A stretch of 64,000 bases of DNA from Candidatus Saccharimonadota bacterium (GCA_027450065.1 DAIDKK010000002.1:1-64000); one strand, 5' to 3'. Shown: positions 36,765 to 45,637, numbered from the stretch's first letter. Program-made: numbers and translations. The notes: generated by a model not told the origin, from the sequence alone.

Positions 36765-37634
36765 CTAGCCATTTAATGCCTCCGCACCGCCAGATATTTC
36801 GGCAAGTTCTTGGGTAATTGCTGCCTGACGGGCATTATTAAATTCAAGCGTCAGGTCATCAATAATTTCACCGGCATTGTCGGTTGCGTTCTTCATAGCC
36901 AGCATGCGCATACTCTGTTCACTGGCGATTGATTCAAGCATCGCCTGGTACAGTTGGCTCTCGAGAAGCTGCAGCGTGACGGCTTGCAGTAGAATTTCAG
37001 CAGTCGGTTCAGCTTCGGCAATGGCGAGCTCTTCGCTGATAATTTCCTCATGGAAGCCAGCCGGCAAAATACGAAGTAGCCGTGATTCTGTTCGAATAGT
37101 CGATATAAAGTGCGTGTATATAATATCGACCGCATCAGCATCACCGTCAGCGAAATGTCCTACGACCTGACCCAATAGTGGGCGCAAATCATCAGAGTTC
37201 GGGTGTTCTGGCATGTCATTGTAGACGGCCTCGATCTTTAGACCAGCAATACGGGATGCCGCTTGGCCCACCTTACGACCAATACAGATTATCGAAGTCT
37301 CAATACCAGCCGCGCGATCTTTTCGTACCTCGCTAATGAGCTGACGAATAATAGTACCGTCATAGGCACCGGCCAATCCAAGATTACTGGCGATAACGAC
37401 CAGGTAGCGACTCTTCACCGGCCGATTTGTAAACCAGCTGAATTCATCGGCGTTTTCAAGCTGTCGCAAACGCGTGAGCATCTGGCGAGCGAGCAGCGCA
37501 TACTGCGCCGGCTTCTCGGCAGCATCTTGTGCCCGTCGAAGTTTACTCGCGGCCACCAGCTGCATAGCTTTAGTTATCTGACGCGTGTTCTTAACGCTTT
37601 TGATTCGACTTTTAATCTGTTGTCGGCTGGCCAT
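36765..37634 (-). CDS. atpG: ATP synthase gamma subunit
   Basis: 289 residues, rotor shaft. N-terminal helix RQQIKSRIKSVKNTRQITKAM and C-terminal helix MLAMKNATDNAGEIIDDLTLEFNNARQAAITQE, the two halves of the coiled coil, flank a Rossmann-like middle with SRYLVVIASNLGLAGAYDG. Follows atpA by 6 bases. Confidence 0.96.
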   Translation of the reverse strand: MASRQQIKSRIKSVKNTRQITKAMQLVAASKLRRAQDAAEKPAQYALLARQMLTRLRQLENADEFSWFTNRPVKSRYLVVIASNLGLAGAYDGTIIRQLISEVRKDRAAGIETSIICIGRKVGQAASRIAGLKIEAVYNDMPEHPNSDDLRPLLGQVVGHFADGDADAVDIIYTHFISTIRTESRLLRILPAGFHEEIISEELAIAEAEPTAEILLQAVTLQLLESQLYQAMLESIASEQSMRMLAMKNATDNAGEIIDDLTLEFNNARQAAITQELAEISGGAEALNG

Positions 37635-37640
37635 AATTCA

Positions 37641-39206
37641 TTAGCCCTGCGGCTTCTCCTCTTGTTTTGGCTTAGCGGGAGCAAATGAATGCGCAATTTT
37701 CTTTGCCTCGTCAATCACGAATATCATTTCCTCGTCTTCGAGCTTTGTGCCTTCGTTCAGTTTAGTCACAAGCTTAGCGTGACTTTTGGCAAATGCACTA
37801 TACAAATCAGCCGCTGCTTCTTTGATTTTTGAAGCTGGCACCAGGTCAAAGGCCCCATGCGTCGTTGCTGCAATCGCTACGACCTGCTCGGCAATGCTGA
37901 GCGGGCTATATTGACGCTGCTTAAAGAGCTCTGTCAGGCGTTGACCACGTTCAATTTGCTGCTTCGTCTCTGGGTCAAGGTCGGTCGAGAATTGTGCAAA
38001 GCTCGCCAATTCACGGAACTGAGCCAGGCTCAGTTTAAGGCTGCTAGAAACAGATTTAATAGCTTTCGTCTGGGCAGAACCACCCACACGCGACACACTC
38101 AAACCAACTGAGATAGCGGGTCGAATACCCTGGTAAAACAGGCTCGTTTCAAGGAAAATTTGGCCATCGGTGATAGAAATAACATTGGTCGGAATGTAGG
38201 CTGAAATATCACCAGCTTGCGTCTCGATGATTGGCAGTGCTGTTAGGCTACCGCCGCCGAGCTTATCACTCAACTTTGCAGCACGCTCCAGTAAACGTGA
38301 ATGGATGTAGAACACGTCACCAGGATAGGCTTCTCGCCCTGGTGGACGACGAAGTAGCAGTGACATCTGACGGTAGGCAACCGCATGCTTGCTCAAATCA
38401 TCGTAAATAATGAGTGCGTGCTGGCTATGGTCACGGAACCACTCACCCATGGCACACCCAGCGTACGGCGCAAGGTAGAGCAGGGGAGCTGGATCGGCTG
38501 GGCTCGTTGCCACCACAATGGTTTGATCCATGACACCCTCACGCTTCAAGCGCTCGACAAGTGCCGCCACCTTCGAAGATTTCTGGCCAATTGCTACGTA
38601 CACGTTGATAATGCCGGTGTTTTGGCGCTTCTGGTTAATCATGGTATCGACCGCAATAGCCGTCTTACCAGTCTGTCGGTCACCAATGATAAGCTCGCGC
38701 TGACCACGACCCACAGGAATCATTGTATCGATGGACATAATGCCCGTCATAACTGGTTCGTGCACACCCTTGCGGGCCATCACGCCCGGTGCCGTGCGCT
38801 CCAATGGAGATGTCGCTTTTGCCTTAATTACACCCAAGCCATCAAGCGGCCGACCAAGTGGATCCACCACGCGGCCGATCATCTCAGGACCCACTGGTAC
38901 TTCCAGTACTTTTCCGGTCAGACGCACGCTAGCACCAGCCACAATCTCTGCATCTGGCGCAAGCAGAACCGCACCAATTTCATCTTCCATAAGGTTCAAC
39001 ACGAATGCTTCAGCAGCACCACCGGCGGTAGTCTCGATCGTAATAACCTCGTTATAACCAGCTTCACTCAAGCCATATATCCAAGCGACGCCATCACCGA
39101 CTCGGGTGACAACACCGGTAGCCTGCAGACCCTCGGAGCTCCGTAAATCTTCGATGGCTGCCTGCAGTTCTTTTGATAGTTCGGCAACAGATAGATCTGT
39201 ACTCAT
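37641..39206 (-). CDS. atpA: ATP synthase alpha subunit
   Basis: 521 residues. P-loop [62 protein letters not shown] region, [18 protein letters not shown]. Non-catalytic nucleotide-binding partner of beta. Carries a Pro/Lys/Glu tail ([10 protein letters not shown]) beyond the usual end. Confidence 0.98.
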   Translation of the reverse strand: MSTDLSVAELSKELQAAIEDLRSSEGLQATGVVTRVGDGVAWIYGLSEAGYNEVITIETTAGGAAEAFVLNLMEDEIGAVLLAPDAEIVAGASVRLTGKVLEVPVGPEMIGRVVDPLGRPLDGLGVIKAKATSPLERTAPGVMARKGVHEPVMTGIMSIDTMIPVGRGQRELIIGDRQTGKTAIAVDTMINQKRQNTGIINVYVAIGQKSSKVAALVERLKREGVMDQTIVVATSPADPAPLLYLAPYAGCAMGEWFRDHSQHALIIYDDLSKHAVAYRQMSLLLRRPPGREAYPGDVFYIHSRLLERAAKLSDKLGGGSLTALPIIETQAGDISAYIPTNVISITDGQIFLETSLFYQGIRPAISVGLSVSRVGGSAQTKAIKSVSSSLKLSLAQFRELASFAQFSTDLDPETKQQIERGQRLTELFKQRQYSPLSIAEQVVAIAATTHGAFDLVPASKIKEAAADLYSAFAKSHAKLVTKLNEGTKLEDEEMIFVIDEAKKIAHSFAPAKPKQEEKPQG

Positions 39207-39208
39207 CC

Positions 39209-39613
39209 CTAGGCCTCCAAGCTCTTTAGTTGCTTCAGTCTGTACTGAGCAGTTGTATTAATTTCATAATCCGGCGTGCGAGCCACGTACCCAGCGAGTA
39301 GTGATGCGTCTACCGATGCATCTAGCCTTACCTCCTGGGCTCCTGTTTTTTTGGCTATCGAGTCTGCGATATGCCGACGCAACTCCACGCTGAGTTCATG
39401 AGCGCTGATGACGGTTGCCAGCAGGGTGCCACTTTGAACATATATCTCACGAGCCACGTCCTGCACGAGTTGATCAGCTTTATTGATTTGTTTGCTATCA
39501 ATAAGATATGCGGCGGCCATTGCAATCCACTTTGACGTGTTTGACGGTTCAGCCAATAGACCAGCCGCGATGGTTTTTGCCACAATACGTCGAGACAGCT
39601 TAATAGTCGCCAT
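39209..39613 (-). CDS. atpH: ATP synthase delta subunit
   Basis: 134 residues from ATG 39613 ([20 protein letters not shown]), 4 bases after the atpF stop; a longer frame from 39649 would overlap atpF and is not needed. Shorter than the usual 170-180 residues, but the C-terminal part with [32 protein letters not shown] and YRLKQL fits the family (stator protein OSCP). The N-terminal helical domain is reduced. Confidence 0.85.
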   Translation of the reverse strand: MATIKLSRRIVAKTIAAGLLAEPSNTSKWIAMAAAYLIDSKQINKADQLVQDVAREIYVQSGTLLATVISAHELSVELRRHIADSIAKKTGAQEVRLDASVDASLLAGYVARTPDYEINTTAQYRLKQLKSLEA

Positions 39614-39617
39614 GGCG

Positions 39618-40160
39618 TTAGCTTTTCTCCTTCGCCAGCGTTCGAGCAATCAGTTCATTATCTTTTTTAGCATCAATTTTTTCGCCAATCACGCGCTCCG
39701 TCGCCAAAGCAACCAGCGAAATTGTATCGTTCTTGAGCGCTTCACGGGCCTTGCGAATATCTACGGCTAATGTAGTGCGAGCGTCAGCCACAATTTGATT
39801 GGCGCGCTCTTTGGCCTTTTCTTCGGCGGCCAGTAGGGCATTCGCGGCCTCTTCGTGGCTACGTTGCAGTAACGCCTCAGCTTCCTTGCGAGCTTCCACG
39901 AGCACATCGTCAGCCTTGGTTTCTGCGGCCAACAGTGCTTTGTGTGCTTCGGCTGCTTCTTTCAGACCAGTATCAATTGTCTTCTGTCGGGTATCAATCG
40001 TCTTGATGAAAGTTGGGAAAACGTACTTCGCCATCACCCAGACCAAGATACCAAAACCAATAATCTGAAAAATAAGCAGCTTTACGTCGATACCGAGCGT
40101 TTGCAGGATGCTACTGCTGCCTGCCGATCCAGTCGCAACTATATGTGAGAGTGCGAACAT
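39618..40160 (-). CDS. atpF: ATP synthase b subunit
   Basis: 180 residues: membrane helix LLIFQIIGFGILVWVMAKYV near residues 28-48, then a long Ala/Glu/Lys coiled coil (AEAHKALLAAETKADDVLVE and on). Peripheral stalk linking Fo to delta. An extra N-terminal stretch of about 20 residues precedes the membrane helix. Follows atpE by 6 bases. Confidence 0.94.
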   Translation of the reverse strand: MFALSHIVATGSAGSSSILQTLGIDVKLLIFQIIGFGILVWVMAKYVFPTFIKTIDTRQKTIDTGLKEAAEAHKALLAAETKADDVLVEARKEAEALLQRSHEEAANALLAAEEKAKERANQIVADARTTLAVDIRKAREALKNDTISLVALATERVIGEKIDAKKDNELIARTLAKEKS

Positions 40161-40166
40161 CTAGGA

Positions 40167-40382
40167 CTACTTTCCTTTAGCAATGAAGGCTACAACGATA
40201 CCAATAATAGCGAGTGAGTCGGCGAACACGATAGCCGTAATCATAAGCGTACGGATATCACCGATTTTTTCTGGGTTTCGGCCGGCAGCACCAAGGGCAC
40301 CAAGACCAATAAGTCCTACGCCGATTGCAGCACCGAGGGCTGGTAGAGCGTAGGTTAGACCGAAGGCTAATGCGTTATTCAT
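40167..40382 (-). CDS. atpE: ATP synthase c subunit
   Basis: 71 residues from ATG 40382, after AAAGGAG. Two membrane helices joined by the polar loop GRNPE. Helix 2 (TLMITAIVFADSLAIIGIVV) carries Asp55 as the ion-binding carboxylate instead of the commoner Glu; helix 1 has no Gln or Ser/Thr partner, so the Na+-binding signature is absent and protons are the likely ion. Confidence 0.95.
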   Translation of the reverse strand: MNNALAFGLTYALPALGAAIGVGLIGLGALGAAGRNPEKIGDIRTLMITAIVFADSLAIIGIVVAFIAKGK

Positions 40383-40438
40383 TATTATACTTTCTCCTTT
40401 ATTACCATTACTTACATTATGTACAAACAACTATCTGG

Positions 40439-40459
40439 GGTAACCCACAGCGGGCTACC
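40439..40459 (-). promoter_or_regulatory. Hairpin between atpB and atpE
   Basis: On the minus strand GGTAGCCC-GCTGT-GGGTTACC, 8 bp with one G-U, in the 87-base gap before atpE, whose own ribosome site is strong. Such stems can protect or separate the segment coding the highly expressed c subunit. Confidence 0.5.
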
Positions 40460-40469
40460 GAGCTCTATA

Positions 40470-41291
40470 TCATTCCGTCTGGGCAGCCTCCTCTGAGGTT
40501 ACATCAGCGGAATGAGCAGGTGAACTACCGTGGCTAGCAGTGGCAAGTGATGCAAAAATCAGCGTCAGTATATAGAACACATACGCCTGGATGAAGCCGA
40601 TAAAGAGTTCAAACGCCATGAAAATTGGCAAACTAAGTGAGGCAAAGTAGCCCGTGAGCATCCCCGCAATCAAGAGGAGCACTTCACCAGCAAAGGCATT
40701 TCCAAACAATCGCAGGCTCAGTGCAACCCCACGCGAGAATTCACCGATGAATTCCAGAAAGCCCTCAAATGTGCCAATCGGGTTTTTGAATGGGTTAATA
40801 AAGTACCGACCGGCATTCCCAAAAAAGCCATGTACTTTGATTGCGTAGAACTGCGAGGCTGACATACTAATAATTGCGAGGGCAAAGGTGAAGTTCAAGT
40901 CTGTCGGCAAACCGCGGATGAGCGGCGAACCGTGCCATGTTATGGAATCACCGACACCAGGTAAGATACTGACCCAGTATGTCAACATGACCACGAAGAA
41001 TATAGTGACCGCGAGCGGTGCAATATTTTGAGCCATTTTTCTGTCTGGGATAATATCAAACACCGCCTTGTACATACCCTCGAATGCCCACTGCACAGCA
41101 CCGACTATACGGTTATATTTACCTCTCTTAATCATACGGAGAGCATAGCCGAAAATAAGTAAGAGTGCGGCGATACCCAGAACGCCCCCGAGGATGCTAT
41201 TTGTAACCTCAAGCGGACCAATGGTAAATATAGGTGCCACCGGTAGAACGATGTGCAAAGCTTCAGCAGCAAACTGGTGTGGTATAAACAT
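40470..41291 (-). CDS. atpB: ATP synthase a subunit
   Basis: 273 residues, 5-6 membrane helices. The essential Arg is in RGVALSLRLFGNAFAGEVLL; FVVMLTYWVSILPG and FIGFIQAYVFYILTLIF are typical. Forms the proton half-channels against the c ring. A short acidic, Ser-rich C-terminal tail follows the last helix. Confidence 0.95.
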   Translation of the reverse strand: MFIPHQFAAEALHIVLPVAPIFTIGPLEVTNSILGGVLGIAALLLIFGYALRMIKRGKYNRIVGAVQWAFEGMYKAVFDIIPDRKMAQNIAPLAVTIFFVVMLTYWVSILPGVGDSITWHGSPLIRGLPTDLNFTFALAIISMSASQFYAIKVHGFFGNAGRYFINPFKNPIGTFEGFLEFIGEFSRGVALSLRLFGNAFAGEVLLLIAGMLTGYFASLSLPIFMAFELFIGFIQAYVFYILTLIFASLATASHGSSPAHSADVTSEEAAQTE

Positions 41292-41294
41292 CTC

Positions 41295-41552
41295 TTATTT
41301 ATCTCCTTCTTGGGTCAACTGACGTCTCACAAGTAACGTTGCAATGGCCGCTCCGAGTACTACGCCCACAAGCATTAACCATGGATTTGTCCCAAAGTGC
41401 CTATCGGCCATTCGGCCAATCAGCAGCAAACCAACCGTCGGTACAAACATCCGCCATGTTGTGTCAGCCATATCTAGGATAAGCGAACTCGCCACGCCAC
41501 TCCGGCGCGCCTTATCGGGTCCAGGCGTGGATGCAGTTGGTGTGTCCGCCAT
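41295..41552 (-). CDS. AtpI-like small membrane protein
   Basis: 85 residues, first gene of the ATP synthase operon, 3 bases before atpB. Two membrane helices (MFVPTVGLLLIGRMAD and WLMLVGVVLGAAIATLLV). Position and topology match AtpI/AtpZ proteins, which help assemble the c ring or move Mg2+/Ca2+; sequence similarity alone is weak. Confidence 0.7.
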   Translation of the reverse strand: MADTPTASTPGPDKARRSGVASSLILDMADTTWRMFVPTVGLLLIGRMADRHFGTNPWLMLVGVVLGAAIATLLVRRQLTQEGDK

Positions 41553-41562
41553 TACGTGGATT

Positions 41563-41586
41563 AATTGTAACAGATGTCACTGACAA
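41563..41586 (-). promoter_or_regulatory. ATP synthase operon promoter
   Basis: Minus strand: TGTTACAAT extended -10, about 11 bases before the start of the AtpI-like gene, with TTACAC about 17 bases further upstream as a possible -35. No Shine-Dalgarno is evident before that first gene. Confidence 0.55.
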
Positions 41587-41688
41587 GTGTAAAGGGTGAG
41601 GATATATTTTTATGTCCACGCTGTATATTTGGATGTGCTTTAGTTTTGTTAGTACAACTCTCTAGCAAACGCAGGTCTGATATTCTAC

Positions 41689-41724
41689 TTGAAGCAGCCA
41701 CTTGTTGTGCTATACTTTGTATAG
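41689..41724 (+). promoter_or_regulatory. Glutaredoxin gene promoter with overlapping palindrome
   Basis: TTGAAG (41689-41694), 16-base spacer, extended -10 TGCTATACT (hexamer 41711-41716). The hexamer lies inside the palindrome CTATACTTTGTATAG (41710-41724), a possible operator for a repressor. Confidence 0.55.
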
Positions 41725-41748
41725 TAATATGTAAATGAAGGGAATAAC

Positions 41749-41994
41749 ATGTCAGACACACCCCAAGTTACCATCTATAGCGCCACCTGGTGCGGTTTTT
41801 GTGCTGCCGCCAAGCAATACCTTAATCGTATTGGCGTTACATACACCGAAAAAGATGTCGATGAAGACCGCGCCAACGCCGAAGAATCGATGAAAATTTC
41901 CGGCCAAACAGGCATTCCCGTGCTCGACATCAACGGCACTATCATCGTTGGCTTCGACCGCACTCGGATTGATGCCGCCCTCGGCAAGGCATGA
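41749..41994 (+). CDS. Glutaredoxin-like protein
   Basis: 81 residues: VTIYSATWCGFCAAAKQYL active site (C-x-x-C), the TGIPVLDING cis-Pro segment and a C-terminal GFDRTRIDAAL. Size fits glutaredoxin/NrdH; could reduce ribonucleotide reductase or other disulfides. GAAGGG precedes the ATG and its own promoter and terminator make it monocistronic. Confidence 0.93.
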   Translation: MSDTPQVTIYSATWCGFCAAAKQYLNRIGVTYTEKDVDEDRANAEESMKISGQTGIPVLDINGTIIVGFDRTRIDAALGKA

Positions 41995-42018
41995 GAGAAC
42001 CGAGATAGGTTCTCTCAT
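41991..42018 (+). terminator. Hairpin after glutaredoxin gene
   Basis: ATGAGAGAACC-GAGATA-GGTTCTCTCAT, perfect 11 bp stem overlapping the stop codon; no T-run. Confidence 0.65.
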
Positions 42019-42078
42019 CGCGCCAGGTCTCGCACCGCTATAGCGGCCACTCGAATTGGGCTGCTCTTTCCTGAATAC

Positions 42079-42118
42079 TGTAAAATCTTTGCCGAACTAA
42101 ATTCGGCAAAGATTTTTC
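42079..42118. terminator. Strong bidirectional hairpin terminator
   Basis: AAAATCTTTGCCGAA-CTAAA-TTCGGCAAAGATTTT followed by T residues, perfect 15 bp stem. Confidence 0.85.
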
Positions 42119-42480
42119 TATAGATTTTTGCTCTATAGCACTCTGGAATCTCCTGGCTCGATATGTCGTCAGGTAACACAACTTGTCCGCTAGGACCAAA
42201 TGGTACTTAGGCAAAGCTGTTTGTGCTGGTTGGTTATGGTTGCTGACAATATTCGACCAAGAGGATGGAAGTAGTGCCAAGGTTTTCTGCTTCTCTTTTG
42301 TCGGCAAAAAGAGAAGGCGGGTCCGGCTAAAGCCGGAATCGAAGCAAAGAGCGAGAAGCCAGAGAATCCTTCGGCCTCGTGTAGGATGACAAAACATCGG
42401 CCACCCCTTACCACAAGTAAAATCGCTATTCTGTAGCATATGTCATCGCGTATTAATCATATATGTGCTTATATATGCAT
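42119..42480. other. Gene-less stretch with small hairpins
   Basis: No credible gene. It contains TCCGGC-TAAA-GCCGGA near 42319 and ATCCT/AGGAT near 42366-42388. The only long frame (minus strand, 42038-42439) runs through the terminator and has no ribosome site or protein-like composition. Unclassified; a relic or a structured RNA are both possible. Confidence 0.4.
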
Positions 42481-42503
42481 AGAACGTAACGAAGGGGAGG
42501 CAC

Positions 42504-42932
42504 ATGGCACGAAACACCGAACCAAAACTTACAGCATCAGATGAGATGGACTCCGAGCAACACAAAGCTCTGCGCCTTTTCACGAAAGCCACGCGTAGCA
42601 TCCCCAACACTATGGCCCATACCATACATACCTTTGGTGAGGTCGACACAACAGCAACACCAAGGACGACGACACCAGCCCACAAACTAGCCCAGCGTGC
42701 CGTTCGACAAATACTCAAAACTGGCGCTGACCTAGAGGCAAAACCAGACCCAGAAACAGCAGAGTCTATGCGCCGGGCAATAGTCAACATTGACCCGCTT
42801 CAGAATCCAGAAGCGCGTCGGCTTGCACGCCTCGGCGTATTCACTATCGAGGTGGGGGTTTGGGAAGAGCAGCAGGCCGCCAAGTTCTTAGTATCTCAAG
42901 AAACTCAGCAAGCTGACTCATCTGCAGCCTAA
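42504..42932 (+). CDS. Hypothetical protein
   Basis: 142 residues, preceded by GGGGAGG at good spacing. Soluble, Thr- and Ala-rich, helical in the middle (HKLAQRAVRQILKTGADLEA) and near the end (EARRLARLGVFTIEVGVWEE). No known family. It lies 48 bases before the cobalamin adenosyltransferase gene, which has its own promoter. Confidence 0.65.
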   Translation: MARNTEPKLTASDEMDSEQHKALRLFTKATRSIPNTMAHTIHTFGEVDTTATPRTTTPAHKLAQRAVRQILKTGADLEAKPDPETAESMRRAIVNIDPLQNPEARRLARLGVFTIEVGVWEEQQAAKFLVSQETQQADSSAA

Positions 42933-42980
42933 TTTACCACAAGAGCATCACTGAGTGCCGATTCGTATATAATCATATAT

Positions 42981-43550
42981 ATGGCTTTTGAGGATTACGA
43001 AACAAAAGAATCAGTTGTGATCGTATATACCGGTGAGGGCAAGGGTAAAACCAGTGCCTCGCTCGGTCTTTTGGTGCGCGCACTCGGTAATCGGTGGCGA
43101 GTCGCGTACGTGCAGTTTATCAAATACTGGGGAGTTGGTGAGCACGCATTCATTCGTGACATTTTACCTCTGTATAAAAATGACCTCTTATTCTATAAGG
43201 GTGGCAAAGGGTTTTATGATGCCGGCGAATTGAGCGCCAGTGATATTACACCCGAGCAGCACAAGCAAGCCGCCCTCGATACCTACGGGGTGGCATACGA
43301 AGCAGCGACTTCTGGCGAGTATCACCTGGTGATATGCGACGAGATAAACAATGCCGTGCATGATGGCTTATTGACCGAGGCACAGCTCAAGAAACTCATT
43401 ACCGCACGCCACCCAAAGACAAGCCTATGCCTAACGGGACGCGATTTTCCACCAAAACTACTCGAGTATGCCGATATAGCAACTGACATGCACAAGATTA
43501 AGCATCACTTCGACGATAAATTCCTCGCTAACAAAGGTATCGATTTTTAG
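42981..43550 (+). CDS. cobO: Cob(I)alamin adenosyltransferase, CobA/BtuR type
   Basis: Transfers the adenosyl group of ATP to cob(I)alamin or corrinoids, making adenosylcobalamin. 189 residues: P-loop YTGEGKGKTSASLGLLVRAL, VAYVQFIKYWGVGE, YHLVICDEINNAV (Walker B) and LCLTGRDFPPKLLEYAD. This BtuR pattern is unmistakable. No other B12 biosynthesis gene is in the window, so it probably converts salvaged cobalamin, linking it to the riboswitch-controlled surface pair at 23 kb. TATAAT (42968-42973) ends 7 bases before the ATG: leaderless. Its last codons are duplicated 90 bases downstream. Confidence 0.93.
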   Translation: MAFEDYETKESVVIVYTGEGKGKTSASLGLLVRALGNRWRVAYVQFIKYWGVGEHAFIRDILPLYKNDLLFYKGGKGFYDAGELSASDITPEQHKQAALDTYGVAYEAATSGEYHLVICDEINNAVHDGLLTEAQLKKLITARHPKTSLCLTGRDFPPKLLEYADIATDMHKIKHHFDDKFLANKGIDF

Positions 43551-43694
43551 CAGATTCGGATGAGCTAGGGGAGAGCAGCCAGACAAAATGTGAACCATTT
43601 TGTCTGCGCGTAGAGAGGGGATATTCCCCTCTCTAAACCCATTCATCACTTCGACGATAAATTCCTCGCAAATAAGGGAATAGACTTCTAGCAG
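43503..43694 (+). mobile_element. Mini-insertion bounded by duplicated 3' end of the adenosyltransferase gene
   Basis: Bases 43503-43553 (end of the gene) recur at 43644-43694. The first 26 bases of both copies are identical. The next seven codons (Ala-Asn-Lys-Gly-Ile-Asp-Phe) all differ at the third base yet encode the same residues and end in TAG. Upstream of 43644 there is no similarity. Between them are two perfect hairpins: CAGACAAAATG/CATTTTGTCTG (43580-43606) and GAGAGGGGA/TCCCCTCTC (43614-43634). This is the expected footprint of an element that integrated at the gene's 3' end and brought its own tail. Confidence 0.75.
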
Positions 43695-43757
43695 GCTATT
43701 TAAGATATTTTAGGCCTGGCTATTGTTTAACAGAGGTATTGATTATATAGTACGGGC

Positions 43758-44168
43758 ATGGAAGCTGACCGTGGCGTCTCACCAATCACTCGAAAGTCAT
43801 TGGCCCACGCAATTATTGATTTCTTGGACGGCACCAAGCAACGGCTGGACGAATTAGCCATAAATGCTCGACGCATCGAACTACTCAACGTCGAGAAGAG
43901 GCCTGTCGAGACAGGTTTATTAGCTCAGGGGCTTCAAGAGGAGGCAATTCGGACGGCAAATGAGATGTTTACGGCGCTCGGTGGGGTGGCAATTAGGCTA
44001 CCGTCCGATGGAGTTAGTAATCGACAGCAGATTGTGCGCCTGACTGCAATTAGAGATTTCGTGTCTCCGGAAGGCCCACCGACTTGGCTTGTATCGGCTT
44101 CACCCACACAATTTGGTGTTGTAGCAATTGAGTTCCATGATGCCAGGGAACGACTTCATGAATACTAG
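43758..44168 (+). CDS. Hypothetical protein
   Basis: 136 residues, soluble. Helical N-terminal half (LAHAIIDFLDGTKQRLDELA), then a mixed C-terminal half with VVAIEFHDARERLHEY. No family recognised. TATAGT (43746-43751) ends 6 bases before the ATG, so probably leaderless. The stop overlaps the start of the nuclease gene. Confidence 0.6.
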   Translation: MEADRGVSPITRKSLAHAIIDFLDGTKQRLDELAINARRIELLNVEKRPVETGLLAQGLQEEAIRTANEMFTALGGVAIRLPSDGVSNRQQIVRLTAIRDFVSPEGPPTWLVSASPTQFGVVAIEFHDARERLHEY

Positions 44169-44772
44169 TTCGCACCTGTGGGCAACAAAACGGCAACAAA
44201 AGCTATATCGGCAACCAAAAGTATACCTATATATAGTACTACTGGTGCTCGTTGCAACGTTTGCGTGGGGGCGAGGCTGGCTGCGACCGCTCAACACCCA
44301 AACATTTTTGCGTAACGAGCCGGGCTCGTATCGGGTCGCGCACTTTGTCGACGGTGACACGGTTCAGGTGACGATGAACGGCACGCTCGAGACAATCCGC
44401 TTTATTGGCATGGATACTCCCGAGACGCACAAGCCAAATACGCCGGTACAGTGTTACGGGCCGACAGCAGCGGCCTACACGCAAGCTCGTATTGCTAACC
44501 AACGCATACGCCTCGTATCGGATAGCCTCACGACAAACCGTGACCGCTATAACCGTTTACTCCGCTACGTTGTGCTCGAAGATGGCACCAATCTCAACCT
44601 GGAACTTGTCCAGAAAGGCTACGCCTTTGCCTACGCGTTTCCATTTTCGAAGCTAGCTCAATTTGACACTGCCATGCAGCAAGCACAAAAGTATAAAGCC
44701 GGCTTATGGGGCAGCTGCGCGCCGTTTCAGGATCCAAACACCGGCCAATGGCACACCGAGAGTCAGGTATAA
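44158..44772 (+). CDS. Thermonuclease (SNase family), membrane-anchored
   Basis: I place the start at ATG 44158, overlapping the previous stop (ATGAATACTAG); upstream in-frame ATG codons at 44137/44140 are possible. About 204 residues: membrane anchor VYLYIVLLVLVATFAWG, then the SNase OB-fold with VAHFVDGDTVQV, IRFIGMDTPET, RDRYNRLLRYVVLEDG and LNLELVQKGYAFAY. Catalytic Asp, Arg and Glu-equivalent residues are present. A surface nuclease could supply nucleotides from host DNA or RNA. Confidence 0.9.
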   Translation: MNTSSHLWATKRQQKLYRQPKVYLYIVLLVLVATFAWGRGWLRPLNTQTFLRNEPGSYRVAHFVDGDTVQVTMNGTLETIRFIGMDTPETHKPNTPVQCYGPTAAAYTQARIANQRIRLVSDSLTTNRDRYNRLLRYVVLEDGTNLNLELVQKGYAFAYAFPFSKLAQFDTAMQQAQKYKAGLWGSCAPFQDPNTGQWHTESQV

Positions 44773-44782
44773 ATCTTCTGGC

Positions 44783-45637
44783 CTACTCCACATACGTCGC
44801 TGGGTTCACCCGGCTACCACCGGTCGCCCGTAACCATACCCGTACCGAGAAGCCATCTTTTTGCTCATCATAGCCAAGGTAGAGCATACGAAGTATAGGG
44901 TAGAACATCAATGCCGTACCAATAACCGGATACATAAATACCCGTCGTAGGCGGTTGTGCTGCGCATACGTGCCGGGGCTCAGCAAGACGTACTGTGCGA
45001 AGCTTGACCACGTGCCACCCACCTGTCGCAGTGCGACATCTGCCCGTAACGTTCGATTAAATACTGTCGAAAAACCCGCCTCACGCAGGTGAATACTCAA
45101 GTCAAAGTCTTCGTGCATGCCACCACGATTACACATGAGGTCTCGAGAAGCCCACCAGGCCGAAGTACGCAGCGCCATATTCGCACCTTGCAAGGCCAGT
45201 TCCGGGCCGAGCGACCAAGCAAGATAGCGACGAAAGGCTCCGTCAATTACTGAGAAAAACCGAGCAAAGGGCGCATGATGGTAACCCACACTGCCACTAA
45301 CTGCATCAATCGCCTCATCCGCAAATAATTCTTGCAACGTTTCCACCCAGTCTGGCGCTAAGATACTATCGGCGTCTATCCGTCCAATGATGTCACTTTT
45401 TGCTGCGTCAAAACCAGTGTTACGGGCATGCACAACACCTTGGCGCTCTTCGTGCAAAACCGTCACAAAAGGGTAGCGCCGAGCGACTGCCACTGTTTCA
45501 TCGGTGGAGTTATTGTCGACAACGAGGACGTAGTCTGGCTGTACCGTCTGGGCAGCAATCGAGGTAAGACAACGTTCAATGTCATCGACTTCGTTATAGA
45601 CTGGAATAACAATAGTAACCGTAAGTCGTTTTGGCAC
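44783..45637 (-). CDS. GT2 family glycosyltransferase
   Basis: About 284 residues from GTG 45637 (MPKRLTVTIVIPVYNE). GT-A fold: VTIVIPVYNEVDDIERCL, VLVVDNNSTDETV, RQGVVHARNTGFDAA, IGRIDADS (DxD-type) and GGMHEDFDLSIHLREAGF. One or two C-terminal hydrophobic segments (MYPVIGTALMFYPILRMLYL). On the minus strand TATCAT ends 7 bases before the GTG within a 14-base palindrome shared with the divergent gene. Confidence 0.9.
   Translation of the reverse strand: MPKRLTVTIVIPVYNEVDDIERCLTSIAAQTVQPDYVLVVDNNSTDETVAVARRYPFVTVLHEERQGVVHARNTGFDAAKSDIIGRIDADSILAPDWVETLQELFADEAIDAVSGSVGYHHAPFARFFSVIDGAFRRYLAWSLGPELALQGANMALRTSAWWASRDLMCNRGGMHEDFDLSIHLREAGFSTVFNRTLRADVALRQVGGTWSSFAQYVLLSPGTYAQHNRLRRVFMYPVIGTALMFYPILRMLYLGYDEQKDGFSVRVWLRATGGSRVNPATYVE

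Noticed and set aside
38385-39146. 253-codon plus-strand frame opposite atpA
   Set aside because: Antisense shadow of atpA; no independent start signals.
40167-40382. Possible Na+-type c ring
   Set aside because: The Gln and Ser/Thr partners of the Na+ site are absent and the carboxylate is Asp, so protons are more likely.
42038-42439. 133-codon minus-strand reading frame
   Set aside because: Runs through a strong terminator hairpin, has no ribosome site or -10 at its start, and its residue composition is not protein-like.
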